A DNA stretch of 64,000 nucleotides from a virus (IMGVR_UViG_3300047369_000650:62001-126000); one strand, 5' to 3'; numbered from the stretch's first letter, positions 10,558 through 21,664 are shown. Numbers and translations are program-made. Notes: generated by a model not told the origin, from the letters alone.

Positions 10558-13029
10558 ATGGCAAAATCAAAAGGTAGATTACTTTCAGAATTAGCAGAAG
10601 CCCCTAAAAATGAAGACTATTCTGATGTTAATGCATTACCAAATACAGGAAATAAAGTTGGAGATCAGGCTTTTGTAGAAGAAACAGATAGACTCTACAT
10701 ATGGAATGGCTCGGGCTGGTATAATATAGCTTTAATTAATACTACACCAACATGGGATTCTGGTGGACAACCAGCAGGTTCTTATGTATTAGATGCAGAC
10801 AGCCCACAAACATCTACAACAATTACTTTAGCCGCTTCTGATCCAGAAGGTCTTCCTATATCATATAATTATATTACCGGTGGTTCTATGGACAGTATAG
10901 CTACTATCAGTCAAGATTCTTCAGTATTTACAATTACGCCTAAAACTTCAACTCAAGTGCCTGATGGTGGTACGGGTAGTATAACCTTTAGAGCAACTGA
11001 TGGAGTTAATATATTACCTCAAGTATCCAGCTTTACGCTTAGTTTTATTACTGTTATAGAAAACAGTAAATATACAACTTTGTTGGTCACTGCTACGGGT
11101 ACATCTGATAATAATAACATAACAGATGCATCTTCAAATAATCATAGCATCACGGTAACTGGAGATACTTACGCCGGTACTTTTAGCCCGTATCGTAGTG
11201 GTGGATATAGTATGTACTTTGACGGGTCGGGTGGAGATTATGTAAGATCACCTACACATGCCGATTTTGGTTTTAGTACAGATGATTTTACAATAGAATG
11301 TTGGTATTATCCGGTATCAAAAGCTCAGAACTATCCTAGAATATGGCATTTTGGCCCATATTGGAGTAACGCAAATTCCTTATGTTTTCAAGATAGACAT
11401 AATTCTTGGTCAACTACCTTTTCTCTAGTTGCCTTTTCAGGGGGAGAAATTTTAAATTCTACCACAACAGTAGAAAATGGTAATTGGTATCATCTAACAG
11501 TTGAAAGAAGTGGCACTACTATAACTTTATATGTAAATGGCGTAGCAGAAGATACATATAATATTGGAACTTCTCAATTCATAACAAGTTCAACTAGTTA
11601 TGTTACTCTTGGTAATGTAAGTGATGGGTCAAATTTAAACGAATCACAATTAAATGGATATATTAGAGATTTTAGATATGTTAAAGGTACAGCTGTTTAT
11701 GATGGAAACTTTACACCTACAACAGAACCTTTAGAAGAAATTACTAATACAAAGCTGTTTACATCTCACCTACCATACATTACTGATGGTTCTAATAACC
11801 ATTCGCTTACGCTTTCAGGCGATGTTTACACAAAACCATTCTCACCCTATGATTACGATGAATACTCAGCAACAAATCACGGTGGGTCTATAAATTTTGA
11901 TGGTAGTGGAGATCATTTAACTATACCAGATCATTCCTCACTTAATTTTGCTTCTAATGATTGGACTATAGAATGCTGGATATATCCAAGAACAAATGTA
12001 GGTGATTGTGGTATTTGGCACCAGTCTGCATCTGGAACAGATTGGTATAGCATTTATTTAGATGGTGCATTTAATTTAAAATTTGTTTTTTACAATCTTA
12101 GTAATGGTGTTGAGTGGGCTGGAACTGCAGCATCAAATACAGCACCACAAAATACTTGGACTCATGTTGCCTTAGTAAGACAGTTTGGAACTGGTGTTTA
12201 CCTTTATGCTAACGGCAAATTAGTTGCATCAGATACTTTAGATGCAAGTGTTACAATGTTAGATAAAACATACAATCACGTTATAGGATATGAACGGTTT
12301 GTAGGCAGCGGAACATATTTTGATGGCTTTATTAGCGACTTTAAAATGGATATAGGAACTGCACATTATACAGCAGAATTTACTCCACCAACTGCTCCAC
12401 TATCTTCATCTAGTGCTGATATGCATATAAAAGGTACAGACGCTTCTATCATAGATAAGGCTCAAGGATCTAATTTAAAACTGGTTGGAAACACTACTGG
12501 CTCAACTAGTCAAGTTAAATTTGGTGGTTCTAAATCTATGTATTTTGATGGAACTACGGATTATATTGTGTCTCAAGAACCAGTTAAGCTTGGTACACAA
12601 GATTTTACGGCCGAGTGTTGGTTGTATTATCAATCTGGTCTTGAATTAATGGGAAATAGAGTTACTAACGGCTCTGGCGGATTTAGCGTTAGAATAACCT
12701 CAACTTCTCTTACTGTAGGTAATTCTTCTGGATCTGGGTTTGGTAGTGTTTTTAGTGGTACAACGTCTTCTTTAACAAATGCTTGGCATCATATTGCAGT
12801 ATCCAGATCATCTGGTGTTACTAAGATTTATGTTGATGGCACATCTATTGCCTCACATTCTTCTTCTATAGATTTTTCTTTAAGTAATCCGTTTGTAATT
12901 GGATATGCTTACACCAATGGTTCTGGAGCTGATTCAATACAAGGCTGGATCCAAGACTTCCGCATCACTAATGGATTAGCTCGCTACACCGCAAACTTTA
13001 CACCACCAACAGCTTCATTAGAAGGTTAG
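10558..13029 (+). CDS. LamG-domain adhesin, virion-associated
   Basis: 823 residues. An N-terminal module of about 160 residues (GDQAFVEETDRLYIWNGSGW, then a cadherin-like stretch with DGGTGSITFRA) is shared with the genes at 20230 and 40431. Three concanavalin A/LamG-like jelly rolls follow, starting near residues 218, 441 and 660; each opens with a YFDG or NFDG strand and includes W.H.A..R and Y.NG motifs. Such domains usually bind glycans. The last 44 bases are identical to the end of the 40431 gene. It probably encodes a fibre-tip or decorating adhesin; assignment to a specific virion part is not possible. An AAGG ribosome site precedes the ATG. Confidence 0.8.
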   Translation: MAKSKGRLLSELAEAPKNEDYSDVNALPNTGNKVGDQAFVEETDRLYIWNGSGWYNIALINTTPTWDSGGQPAGSYVLDADSPQTSTTITLAASDPEGLPISYNYITGGSMDSIATISQDSSVFTITPKTSTQVPDGGTGSITFRATDGVNILPQVSSFTLSFITVIENSKYTTLLVTATGTSDNNNITDASSNNHSITVTGDTYAGTFSPYRSGGYSMYFDGSGGDYVRSPTHADFGFSTDDFTIECWYYPVSKAQNYPRIWHFGPYWSNANSLCFQDRHNSWSTTFSLVAFSGGEILNSTTTVENGNWYHLTVERSGTTITLYVNGVAEDTYNIGTSQFITSSTSYVTLGNVSDGSNLNESQLNGYIRDFRYVKGTAVYDGNFTPTTEPLEEITNTKLFTSHLPYITDGSNNHSLTLSGDVYTKPFSPYDYDEYSATNHGGSINFDGSGDHLTIPDHSSLNFASNDWTIECWIYPRTNVGDCGIWHQSASGTDWYSIYLDGAFNLKFVFYNLSNGVEWAGTAASNTAPQNTWTHVALVRQFGTGVYLYANGKLVASDTLDASVTMLDKTYNHVIGYERFVGSGTYFDGFISDFKMDIGTAHYTAEFTPPTAPLSSSSADMHIKGTDASIIDKAQGSNLKLVGNTTGSTSQVKFGGSKSMYFDGTTDYIVSQEPVKLGTQDFTAECWLYYQSGLELMGNRVTNGSGGFSVRITSTSLTVGNSSGSGFGSVFSGTTSSLTNAWHHIAVSRSSGVTKIYVDGTSIASHSSSIDFSLSNPFVIGYAYTNGSGADSIQGWIQDFRITNGLARYTANFTPPTASLEG
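12985..13028 (+). repeat. 44-base identical segment shared with 42795-42838
   Basis: The DNA encoding the C-terminus (YTANFTPPTASLEG) of this LamG adhesin is base-for-base identical to the end of the paralogue at 40431-42839. Upstream, the two genes differ at many silent positions. This fits a recombination or gene-conversion tract. Confidence 0.9.
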
Positions 13030-13040
13030 TTTAAAATATT

Positions 13041-16000
13041 ATGACCTTAGCAATATATAATAATAGTGATAGTTTACCATCTCCAGTTAATGCTAATGAG
13101 GGTGATATAGCATTTGTAAAAGAAACAGGTGAAACTAAACAGTTCTTAGATTTAAGTACACTTTCTTCTTTCTCTTATAGCTTTGATGGTAATTCATATT
13201 TAAGCGTAGACTCTCCAAATATTAATCACCTTTCTAATAATATAAATGATAATTTTAGTATATCATTTTTTAGTTATTCGGTCGACTCTCCTTTCAATGG
13301 TTCATTATTAAGTTTTTATTTAGACAGTAATGTTTCAACAATAGTTGATGGGTCAGCAGTGCCAGCGACATTAACTTTATCTGATTCAATTAGTGCTTTT
13401 ACATTTACGCCTTTAGAAACATTAAATAATCCTGAAGCTAACGCTGCTAGTATATATTTCCCTGGAGTAAATTCTTCAATAACATCTAGCGCTAATCAAT
13501 CTTTGGTTAATTTTACTCAAGAGTTTTTACCGTACACGATCGAGTCTTGGACCAAAACTTTACAGACTCCTCTAGGAAGTCAGACTGTAACAGATATTCC
13601 AGGTTGCTTAAGATGGACTAATGATGGTATTATTACAAATGATGTGAAATTTAAATTTCAGACACCAGGTAATTTTATATATGATACTTGGGAACATAAT
13701 GCTTTATCTTATGATGGTTATGATCACAAATATTTTTTAAATGGAACAGAAATTCCTATGTCAATGGATGCCAATTATGAATTTAGTAATGGTAGCCTTT
13801 ATTTAAATCAATTTGAAACAGATAAAAGTGCAACCTTTCAAGCAAAGGTATTTTTCCCTTTAACACCAGTGGATGCTACACTTTTTTCTTTAGGTAATAC
13901 TGGCAATCAGACTAGTATAACATTGTCTAATGCATCAACTACTCCTACACTTACATTAGCTAAAGACGGATTAAGTGTTTCAACTACTTCAGTTCCGGCT
14001 GATAGTGATTATCATGTTGTGTCTTGGATATACGATAATGACGCTGGTTCTATAAAGCTATTATTAGATAATTCTGTTGTAGGAACGGATACTTCGGGCT
14101 CAAGCTTTACTAATTGGGCAGATCAGGGTTCTACCGAATATATTTCAGAATATCCAATATCGGCAGGTGATATAACATATCAACCATATCACTATCATCC
14201 ATCAGCGGCAAATCATGAAGTTCTACAAGATGCTACTACTATTACATCTAGTGGTAATATTAGAATGAATACAACTCGTAATAATAGATGGTCATATTTT
14301 GTAATAACTGGAGGCGATCTTATAACAACATCTCAAAATAAAATATATTATTTTGAATCTAAGTGGATAGGAAATCCAAGACCGAGTACAAGTGCAACCG
14401 ATCCATATCCATATACAAACTCTGGTGTTTTTATTGTTGATGCTGGATGGGATGGTTTACCTACTTCACCTAATGATACTGAATATACTACCGAAAGATG
14501 GCAAGGTGAACATCTTAGAAATTCTAATCTTAGACCATCCGCTTCTAATAACGGTATATATTTAGCACCGCTTTTAAATAGTACTAATGGATATGGAAGG
14601 CACGATAATGGAAAAATATATAGCTATTTTATAGACACTCGCAATAATAAATTAATATGCTTTCGAGATGGACGGTACCTATTAAGAAATTTTGCTAATG
14701 CTTTTGGTGGCGGGTCTGCCCCTGTTGCTGGAAATGGATTTAAAATAGCCATACAAAATTGGAATAATGATAGATATAGCGCAAAACCATATGATCCAGA
14801 TGCAAATGTTGAATTTGTTTTTAATAAAAATGACTGGTCTTTTGATCCGATGGAAATATATCGGACTTATTCTTCAAACTTATCAATTACAATACCAGAA
14901 GACGGTGCTTTTCTATCTAGTTCCAATTTTCAAAATTGGCCACAAGAAACTAATAGTTGGCCATATAAACTTAGATATTATCCTAAGAAAGTAGAAAAAT
15001 TAGAAGCCAAATCCATCACATTAGGTACAGGTGAGAGGCAGCTAAATACCGAAAATGAGACTGGTACTTCATATGCAAATTCATATATTGCAAATACAGG
15101 CGGCTCTATTGTTTCACATAGTGATAGTGATTTAACATCTTTAATAAGTAGCGGTTCAATTAATAGTGGTGACGCATTATTATTAGATTCTGGAACATAT
15201 TCTTTAAATGCAATTCCAGACCCTACGTATGGTAATTCTGGCAATGGAACATTTAATCCATTTGGGGGAAAAAGTATTCTTATTTGTGGCAAGACTTCAA
15301 ACCCAAATGATGTAACAATAAATTATACACCAACAAATATCTATAGAGATAAACCTCTTTTTGGTAGAACACAATCACCAAATAGTGGAATTTCATTCGT
15401 AAGATTCAAAAGAAAATTTGTAGGTGGCGCCGTTACTAATTATACAATGGCTATAAGTAATTTCTCAAATGGATTTACTTGTCATAAAACTATTTTTGAT
15501 TTTGATAATGAGAAATTTTCTTTTAGTTATGATAATAGTTATAAACCTGGCAAAAAAATATTTAATGAGTGTGTATTTACAAACTATAATGGTGAAGTTT
15601 TTCCAGATTATAGAGGAGAGCCATCTTCTATAGTTATTAACAATTGTATTTTTACCGATGAATATGATGAAAACAGTTCTTTTAGACATACTAAAAAAGG
15701 TTTAATAGAAAAAGATGTAAAAGTAAGTAATACAAACTTTTCTTTAACTAAAAAGAATTTTGAAGGTTATATGAAAAACTTTCATGTAAGAAGTTTACAA
15801 GCATATGATTCTGATTTTACTGTAAATGATTCTACTCAAAGAAGCCCTATTTTTTCTTCTAATACTCAAGGCGTTAATACAGAATTACTAGTTAAATCCA
15901 CAGGTGAAAGCCCTACAATACTTGAAGTTACAACATCAGGAAATTTATTACATAATAACAATAGAGTATATAGTGGTTCTATAGAAAAACAAGATTGGAC

Positions 16001-16976
16001 TTATCATAGAATAAAAATTGATAATAACAATTTAGAATATTATAATGATAGTTCATTATTACATACCATAAATAATTTCTTAGTCCCAGAAAAAACAGTT
16101 TCTGATATGGAAGTATTAATCGGAAATAAAAAAGTATTTCAGTCCTCTACAGGATCTTTTATTGATAATCCAGTAGAACAAGATACAATCATAAAAGATT
16201 TTCGTTTAGCTGATAGTATAGACACATCCGTGCCTAATTCAGATCATACTAGAGTTTCAGAAGATAGAGTTTTAACTGCTGATAATTCTACAGTTCCTAG
16301 TAACACTGATGTTAATGTTGTTGGTTCAGGTATTTTTGGAATTAATTTTAGCCCAGTTGCTGGTCAAAATAGAAATTGGTTTACTATATCAAAGGAAAAT
16401 CCTTCGGTAGCTATTAATACTAATATTGTTACACACAATAATGAGATTGGTGCAAATTATGATACTATTGTTAATACATATGATTCAGATCTTATTTTAT
16501 TTGATAGTGGAAATGATTATAAAACTGTCATTACATTACAAAATGTAGATGATTCAAATCAACCCATAAAATGGACATATGAAGTTTTACAGCCAGAAAA
16601 AAGAATTAATATTGGATATGATTCAACTGAAACATCTTACTTAATTAAAAAATATAAAAATGAATATAATCCTGATGATTATGATGCAGGTGGAACACAA
16701 ATAGCTAGTCTCCTTTTCTATCCACAAAAAACAGATTTAAGTGATTCTTCAGAACCAATATTTTTTAATTCTGTAGGAACACAAGAAAAAGGTCCAATTT
16801 CTTCTATAAATGTTATATGTGATAAATTTGGGTTAAATCTTGATAATGAAAATTTATTTAATGTTAATATAGTTACATTTTCCGAATTAGATTCTACACA
16901 ATCCGAATCTTCATATGTTTTTGAAAATAAATTACCAGAAATACAAATATACGATAGTATAGGAGCTTTACCATGA
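13041..16976 (+). CDS. Large putative adhesin with LamG-like and beta-helix-like regions
   Basis: 1311 residues. The start (EGDIAFVKETGETKQFLDL) resembles the first strands of the neighbouring adhesins. LamG-like strands appear near residues 45 (YSFDGNSYLS), 140 (IYFPGVNSS) and 260 onward. Around residues 700-900 there is a DALLLDSGTYSL segment followed by short recurring strands, which suggests a right-handed beta-helix like those in phage depolymerases and tailspikes. No catalytic residues can be assigned. It starts 11 bases after the LamG gene and overlaps the next gene by 4 bases (ATGA), so the block is translationally coupled. The function is probably surface binding or glycan processing. 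Confidence 0.7.
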   Translation: MTLAIYNNSDSLPSPVNANEGDIAFVKETGETKQFLDLSTLSSFSYSFDGNSYLSVDSPNINHLSNNINDNFSISFFSYSVDSPFNGSLLSFYLDSNVSTIVDGSAVPATLTLSDSISAFTFTPLETLNNPEANAASIYFPGVNSSITSSANQSLVNFTQEFLPYTIESWTKTLQTPLGSQTVTDIPGCLRWTNDGIITNDVKFKFQTPGNFIYDTWEHNALSYDGYDHKYFLNGTEIPMSMDANYEFSNGSLYLNQFETDKSATFQAKVFFPLTPVDATLFSLGNTGNQTSITLSNASTTPTLTLAKDGLSVSTTSVPADSDYHVVSWIYDNDAGSIKLLLDNSVVGTDTSGSSFTNWADQGSTEYISEYPISAGDITYQPYHYHPSAANHEVLQDATTITSSGNIRMNTTRNNRWSYFVITGGDLITTSQNKIYYFESKWIGNPRPSTSATDPYPYTNSGVFIVDAGWDGLPTSPNDTEYTTERWQGEHLRNSNLRPSASNNGIYLAPLLNSTNGYGRHDNGKIYSYFIDTRNNKLICFRDGRYLLRNFANAFGGGSAPVAGNGFKIAIQNWNNDRYSAKPYDPDANVEFVFNKNDWSFDPMEIYRTYSSNLSITIPEDGAFLSSSNFQNWPQETNSWPYKLRYYPKKVEKLEAKSITLGTGERQLNTENETGTSYANSYIANTGGSIVSHSDSDLTSLISSGSINSGDALLLDSGTYSLNAIPDPTYGNSGNGTFNPFGGKSILICGKTSNPNDVTINYTPTNIYRDKPLFGRTQSPNSGISFVRFKRKFVGGAVTNYTMAISNFSNGFTCHKTIFDFDNEKFSFSYDNSYKPGKKIFNECVFTNYNGEVFPDYRGEPSSIVINNCIFTDEYDENSSFRHTKKGLIEKDVKVSNTNFSLTKKNFEGYMKNFHVRSLQAYDSDFTVNDSTQRSPIFSSNTQGVNTELLVKSTGESPTILEVTTSGNLLHNNNRVYSGSIEKQDWTYHRIKIDNNNLEYYNDSSLLHTINNFLVPEKTVSDMEVLIGNKKVFQSSTGSFIDNPVEQDTIIKDFRLADSIDTSVPNSDHTRVSEDRVLTADNSTVPSNTDVNVVGSGIFGINFSPVAGQNRNWFTISKENPSVAINTNIVTHNNEIGANYDTIVNTYDSDLILFDSGNDYKTVITLQNVDDSNQPIKWTYEVLQPEKRINIGYDSTETSYLIKKYKNEYNPDDYDAGGTQIASLLFYPQKTDLSDSSEPIFFNSVGTQEKGPISSINVICDKFGLNLDNENLFNVNIVTFSELDSTQSESSYVFENKLPEIQIYDSIGALP

Positions 16977-19900
16977 GTGTATATTCAGCAGGCTCCTTAA
17001 TCCCTGATAGCAGTAATGGTGCAGTATTTGATCGCTCACTAACTGTTAATGGATTAAAGATTGTTGTAGCTGGTGCTGTAGGTGGACAGAGTACAGTACC
17101 CGATTCTTGGGCTCTAAAGATTGCAAGAGTAGTACAATTAATAATTGACCCTAATGCACCAAATATTAATATACCAGATCAAATAAAATTAATTAATACT
17201 TTAAGAGGTGCCGCTGGAACTTTTCATGCTGGTTACCCAACGGCACAAAGAATAGGTTATGGTGGTGGTTCAACTTACACACCAAATTGGTTAGAAGATA
17301 CCGGCATTCCTAGTTATTCTGGCTATCAAGGGTTTTTAAATACTCATTTATCAAATGATATGATATGGTATAGAAATATTAATGGGCCAAATCCAACGAC
17401 AAGTGATAGTGAAATTGAAGAAGTTATGGAGCATATATTCCATACTATTCATTTATTTGGCATACCGGGTGCCGTAACAGGAAGTTCAACTGCTGTAAAC
17501 TGGAGAGCAACAGATTTTGCCAATAATGATTGGAAATTAACTGAACTTCATTTAGCTATGGCTGAAGCTATTAATTCTGGAAAGTTTGATCCTAGCGACT
17601 ATGCTGCAAATTGGAATACTGTTGCCGATGCGGCAGAAGTTGCATATAAAGAATATATGTATTTGCTTAACTGGGGTATGTGGGAAATGTCTGAATTTTG
17701 GGATGGCGAAAGTTTATCTCCAGAATGGTCTGACGATATGCGAACAGTATCCGGAATACAGACTAATAACCCTTTAGGTTATGCTTTATTTAACTCATAT
17801 TTTAATAAAGTATTGAGTAAACCAAATTTCTCAACTTTAAAAAACATATTTCAAGGTAATGATATTGGCATATCAGGTTATGTTCAAGATTATATACAAG
17901 ATTCAATAGAAGATGCTTTTAGCCAAACTGCATTTATAGATGGTTCTTATTATAATAATATTGATAGTCAGTGGTTTAAAACGGGAATACAAACCCCTGG
18001 ATTTAATTCTTATGCAATAATTGGTGGTAAATTAGTTATTAACTATGATTCAGATTTTGATATATTAAGAAATGGATTAACTCCATTTTTAAATTTTAAT
18101 AATGTGGATAGCAATGGTAATAGTATTATTTGGTCTAGCTCAATTAAATATGATGATGGTGCTAATGTTCCAAATAGTAGATTTGCAACAATATCGATAG
18201 TAGGTTCAACTCCACAATTTTCTGTTGTACCATCTAAAGATCCATATGAACAATATAAAACAAATATAATAAGATTTGAAACATCTTCGTTACCTGCGTT
18301 TTCACTATATGATAGTGACAAACAAATTGAGTATAATAATCTTTCAAAATTAAGTGTTGATATTAATTTTTCATATTCTTCTGCTAATATTACTAGTAAT
18401 CACGGTAAAGGATATTCATTAGTAACAATAGGATCTCCACTCGTAAACTTTTTTAATAATTCAAGCATAAAACCGTTTGGAGACAATCAAGGATTACACT
18501 TCAACAGTAACGGCACGAGATTATTTGTCAATAATAATTCAAAGATTAATCAGTACGATTTAACTGTGCCATATGATACTCTAACCATGTCAAATGTAAA
18601 ATCATATACACCACACTTAAACGACGGTACTGGGCTTACAGATTTGACTTTTAATGATTCTGGAAATAAAATGTATCTCGTTAATAATTCGGGCAATAAG
18701 ATACATGAATATGATGTAGATACTCCTTTTGATATAACTACAGCTATTAAAAGAGACAATATTTTAACCCAAGCTAATATGGATAAAGATATTGTCATAG
18801 TTGATAATGGTTCTAAATTAATTACGAAAACTGGATCAACTGTTGTAGCTCACGATTTAGAAGAAAATTATAATATTTCTACTTGGAATAATACAGCAAC
18901 TTCAAGTAAATCTTTAACTACATTAACATATCGAGTCACCGAAAATAGGTACCCTTCTGCTTATGAAAGAAGATATAGTGGTGTTTATTATTTTAGACAA
19001 ACATATTATTCATCACCTTTTTATAGAACTCGTTGGGTAAGTCAATGGGATCATTCTTCTACCGCTAAGTCATATTGTTTTTCTAGTAATGGTCAGTATA
19101 TTTTCTGGGTCACTGGTTTAGCATCTTATTTCGGAAGAGTTTATAGACAAAGTCTTACAACGCCTTGGGATATTACATCAGCTACTTCAACTCAGACAAG
19201 AAATCATACTATAGGAAAAGCAACTAGTGATACATTTGAAAGAAATGATAAAAATAATGGTGTTCAATGCATTCGCATTTCGCCTGATGGTTTAAAATTA
19301 TTTTTATTAGATACATATACGCATTCTATATTTCAACATAATATGACAACAGCATATAGTTTATCATCAATTGGTAGTAATATAAGAGAATTAGACAAAG
19401 CTATTGAACCCAACGGTGGCTATGAAGTTAAATTCACATATAGTGAAATTCCTAATCCTACACCATCGTCATCATATACAGATACAAGTAATGTGAGAAA
19501 TTTTTCATTTAATAGTGGAGGAACTAAACTTTATATTACCAATGATAATGACGTTTATGAGTATAATCTTATAGCTCCTTTTGATTTAAGTTCTGTAACA
19601 TATGTTACATCGTACAGTATCTTTTCTTCCGATATATCAGTCGATGGTGGTATATTTATTGGAGATAGTGATCAAAGAATATATGCATATGGAAGTAATT
19701 TTATTCGTCAATATAATTTAGATTCTAATTTAAGCACAATATCGGATCCTTTTAAGTCTAAAGAATTAGTTGTAACTGCAGAAGATAATCAACCTACAGG
19801 AATTTATTTTAATAATTCTGGATCCACTTTATATATGTGTGGCACTCAAACAAATAATGTATTTAAATATACTTTAACAGATAAAGATAAAATTTACTCA

Positions 19901-20197
19901 GCATCTTTTGATTCTGCATATTCAACACCATCTTTAATTACAAATCTTAATGGTATAGTAACAAATGAAAATGAAGATAAAATGTATTTATTATCAGATA
20001 GATTGGTAGCAGAAATAAACATAAACTCACAGTTTTCTACTTCCACAGATCCAGGAGTTAGCTATACTACAGTAAAAGGTAATTCGGTTAATGGAGGAAT
20101 AAGATGGAATAATGATGGAAGTCAGTTTATAATAGCAGGAAATTCCACCTTAGAAACATATAAAACTGATAATCCATTTAGAGTTATTCCGATATAA
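16973..20197 (+). CDS. Putative virion protein with C-terminal beta-propeller repeats
   Basis: 1074 residues. The first roughly 310 residues are helix-rich and unlike the other adhesins; they include a conserved-looking EEVMEHIFHTIHLFG segment with clustered Glu and His that might bind metal, although no standard HExxH motif is present. The second half, from about residue 480, has repeated units of the form FNSNGTRLFV..(N)..I.QYDL..P(Y/F)D, typical of NHL/YVTN-like beta-propellers. The start overlaps the preceding stop (ATGA). The same propeller units recur in the next gene. It is probably a structural or adhesin protein; enzymatic activity is possible but unsupported. Confidence 0.65.
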   Translation: MSVYSAGSLIPDSSNGAVFDRSLTVNGLKIVVAGAVGGQSTVPDSWALKIARVVQLIIDPNAPNINIPDQIKLINTLRGAAGTFHAGYPTAQRIGYGGGSTYTPNWLEDTGIPSYSGYQGFLNTHLSNDMIWYRNINGPNPTTSDSEIEEVMEHIFHTIHLFGIPGAVTGSSTAVNWRATDFANNDWKLTELHLAMAEAINSGKFDPSDYAANWNTVADAAEVAYKEYMYLLNWGMWEMSEFWDGESLSPEWSDDMRTVSGIQTNNPLGYALFNSYFNKVLSKPNFSTLKNIFQGNDIGISGYVQDYIQDSIEDAFSQTAFIDGSYYNNIDSQWFKTGIQTPGFNSYAIIGGKLVINYDSDFDILRNGLTPFLNFNNVDSNGNSIIWSSSIKYDDGANVPNSRFATISIVGSTPQFSVVPSKDPYEQYKTNIIRFETSSLPAFSLYDSDKQIEYNNLSKLSVDINFSYSSANITSNHGKGYSLVTIGSPLVNFFNNSSIKPFGDNQGLHFNSNGTRLFVNNNSKINQYDLTVPYDTLTMSNVKSYTPHLNDGTGLTDLTFNDSGNKMYLVNNSGNKIHEYDVDTPFDITTAIKRDNILTQANMDKDIVIVDNGSKLITKTGSTVVAHDLEENYNISTWNNTATSSKSLTTLTYRVTENRYPSAYERRYSGVYYFRQTYYSSPFYRTRWVSQWDHSSTAKSYCFSSNGQYIFWVTGLASYFGRVYRQSLTTPWDITSATSTQTRNHTIGKATSDTFERNDKNNGVQCIRISPDGLKLFLLDTYTHSIFQHNMTTAYSLSSIGSNIRELDKAIEPNGGYEVKFTYSEIPNPTPSSSYTDTSNVRNFSFNSGGTKLYITNDNDVYEYNLIAPFDLSSVTYVTSYSIFSSDISVDGGIFIGDSDQRIYAYGSNFIRQYNLDSNLSTISDPFKSKELVVTAEDNQPTGIYFNNSGSTLYMCGTQTNNVFKYTLTDKDKIYSASFDSAYSTPSLITNLNGIVTNENEDKMYLLSDRLVAEININSQFSTSTDPGVSYTTVKGNSVNGGIRWNNDGSQFIIAGNSTLETYKTDNPFRVIPI

Positions 20198-20200
20198 ATA
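20193..20200 (+). promoter_or_regulatory. T4-type late promoter box TATAAATA
   Basis: This exact match to the T4 late promoter -10 box overlaps the end of the preceding gene and lies 29 bases upstream of the ATG at 20230. In T4 such boxes are read by host core polymerase with gp55 and gp33. Confidence 0.75.
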
Positions 20201-20229
20201 GAATTATATTTAGTTTATAGGACATTAAT

Positions 20230-21582
20230 ATGCCATCAGCAGCAAGAAATTTAGCTAATCTATTAGGCGGATCCGCTACGATACCACAGGAAAAACTTGG
20301 AGATGATATATCCACAATTGAACAAGTGGCTACAACGGCACAATTAAGTGATACAGGAAACTCTGTTGGTGACCAAAGAGTTGTAGGGAATAATCTTTAC
20401 ATCTGGAATGGATCAGGCTGGTTTAGAATTGCTTTAATAAATGAAACTCCGACATGGGATTCAGGCGGTCAACCACTATCCTCATATGATTTAAGCTCAG
20501 ATAGCCCACAAACAGCTACAACAATTACTCTTGCTGCTACAGATCCAGATGGATTCCCTATCAACTATTCTTATGTGACTGGCGGTTCTATGGATTCTAT
20601 AGCAACTATCGGTCAAGATTCGTCCGTATTTACGATTACACCTAAAACAGAAGCTCAAGCACCAGATGGTGGTACTGGAACTATTACATTCAGAGCAAGT
20701 GATGGTATTAATATTCTACCTCAAGTGTCCAGCTTTACACTCTCATTTTCTGAAAATGCTTACTATATTGATCCTAGAGATCATGGTATGACTACTGGAA
20801 ATTTTTCTGGTGTTGGTATTAATTCTAATGATGAAGACCTCTATGTTTTGGGATATAGTGGAGACCAAAGAGTCTATAAATGGGAATTAGGAACACCAAC
20901 GGAACTAGCTTCAATTCCTAGTACCTATACTCAGAGGGCAGGTATATCCAACGGCACACCTTCTGGATTTTATATAAACCATGCTGGAACTTATTATTAT
21001 TACTGTAGTTATGGTAATGTATATCAAGTTAGTTTATCAACAGCAAACGATTTAACTACTGGTTCAGAGACATATACTGGCACTACTACTAGTGGACAAG
21101 CCTTTAATAACAGTGGACTTATTTTTGGTGCTACTATGAGTCATACTGGTCATAGACTTTATATAAGTGAAACAAATACCAATAATATACATGAATATCC
21201 TCTCAATACCAATTGGGATATATCAACTGCGCAAAATCGAACAAATTCTTTTGATCCTAATAATATCACCTATGCTTATGGATTAGGATGGAGCTCAGAT
21301 GGTATGAAACTTTGGGCTGCTGAAAACAGGTATGTACGTGAATATTCTGCATCATCCGCATATTCATTATCGGGTATGAGTGCAACTCCAAGCGCATCAT
21401 TTGATATGCAAGATTTAAATGGTAATGTTGATAACGGTGTAAATAATCTTAATAATCAGGAAATTAGGGGTATAGCCGTATCATCTGATGGAAATAGATT
21501 GTATCTGAACATAAGAGGTAAAGGTGTATATAAACTTACCATGACATCTCAAAATACAATTGCAGATGGTTTTGAACTTTAA
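20230..21582 (+). CDS. Beta-propeller adhesin sharing N-terminal module with LamG adhesins
   Basis: 450 residues. Residues from about 35 to 170 are homologous to the N-termini of the 10558 and 40431 products (YIWNGSGWFRIALINETPTW and the TPKTEAQAPDGGTGTITFRA stretch). The LamG domains are replaced by a beta-propeller-like region with recurring HTGHRLYISE..TNNIHEYPL and WSSDGMKLWAAEN..VREY units. Three genes thus share one base fused to different tips. It is preceded by a late box and followed by the promoter-rich gap before the glycan cassette. The role is inferred to be receptor or surface binding. Confidence 0.75.
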   Translation: MPSAARNLANLLGGSATIPQEKLGDDISTIEQVATTAQLSDTGNSVGDQRVVGNNLYIWNGSGWFRIALINETPTWDSGGQPLSSYDLSSDSPQTATTITLAATDPDGFPINYSYVTGGSMDSIATIGQDSSVFTITPKTEAQAPDGGTGTITFRASDGINILPQVSSFTLSFSENAYYIDPRDHGMTTGNFSGVGINSNDEDLYVLGYSGDQRVYKWELGTPTELASIPSTYTQRAGISNGTPSGFYINHAGTYYYYCSYGNVYQVSLSTANDLTTGSETYTGTTTSGQAFNNSGLIFGATMSHTGHRLYISETNTNNIHEYPLNTNWDISTAQNRTNSFDPNNITYAYGLGWSSDGMKLWAAENRYVREYSASSAYSLSGMSATPSASFDMQDLNGNVDNGVNNLNNQEIRGIAVSSDGNRLYLNIRGKGVYKLTMTSQNTIADGFEL

Positions 21583-21619
21583 AAGTTAGTGTTCCCTATC
21601 CTCAAGTAATTACTCTTTT

Positions 21620-21648
21620 AGTATATACTAGATTCTCTGAATTGTAAA
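21620..21648 (-). promoter_or_regulatory. Early-type promoter firing leftward, antisense to fibre genes
   Basis: On the minus strand TTTACA (21648-21643) is followed after 17 bases by TATACT (21625-21620). The -35 is preceded by TTTTAGGGG, the same extension seen at the other early-type promoters. No minus-strand gene lies downstream, so the transcript would be antisense to 20230-21582. Confidence 0.65.
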
Positions 21649-21664
21649 CCCCTAAAATAAGGTA

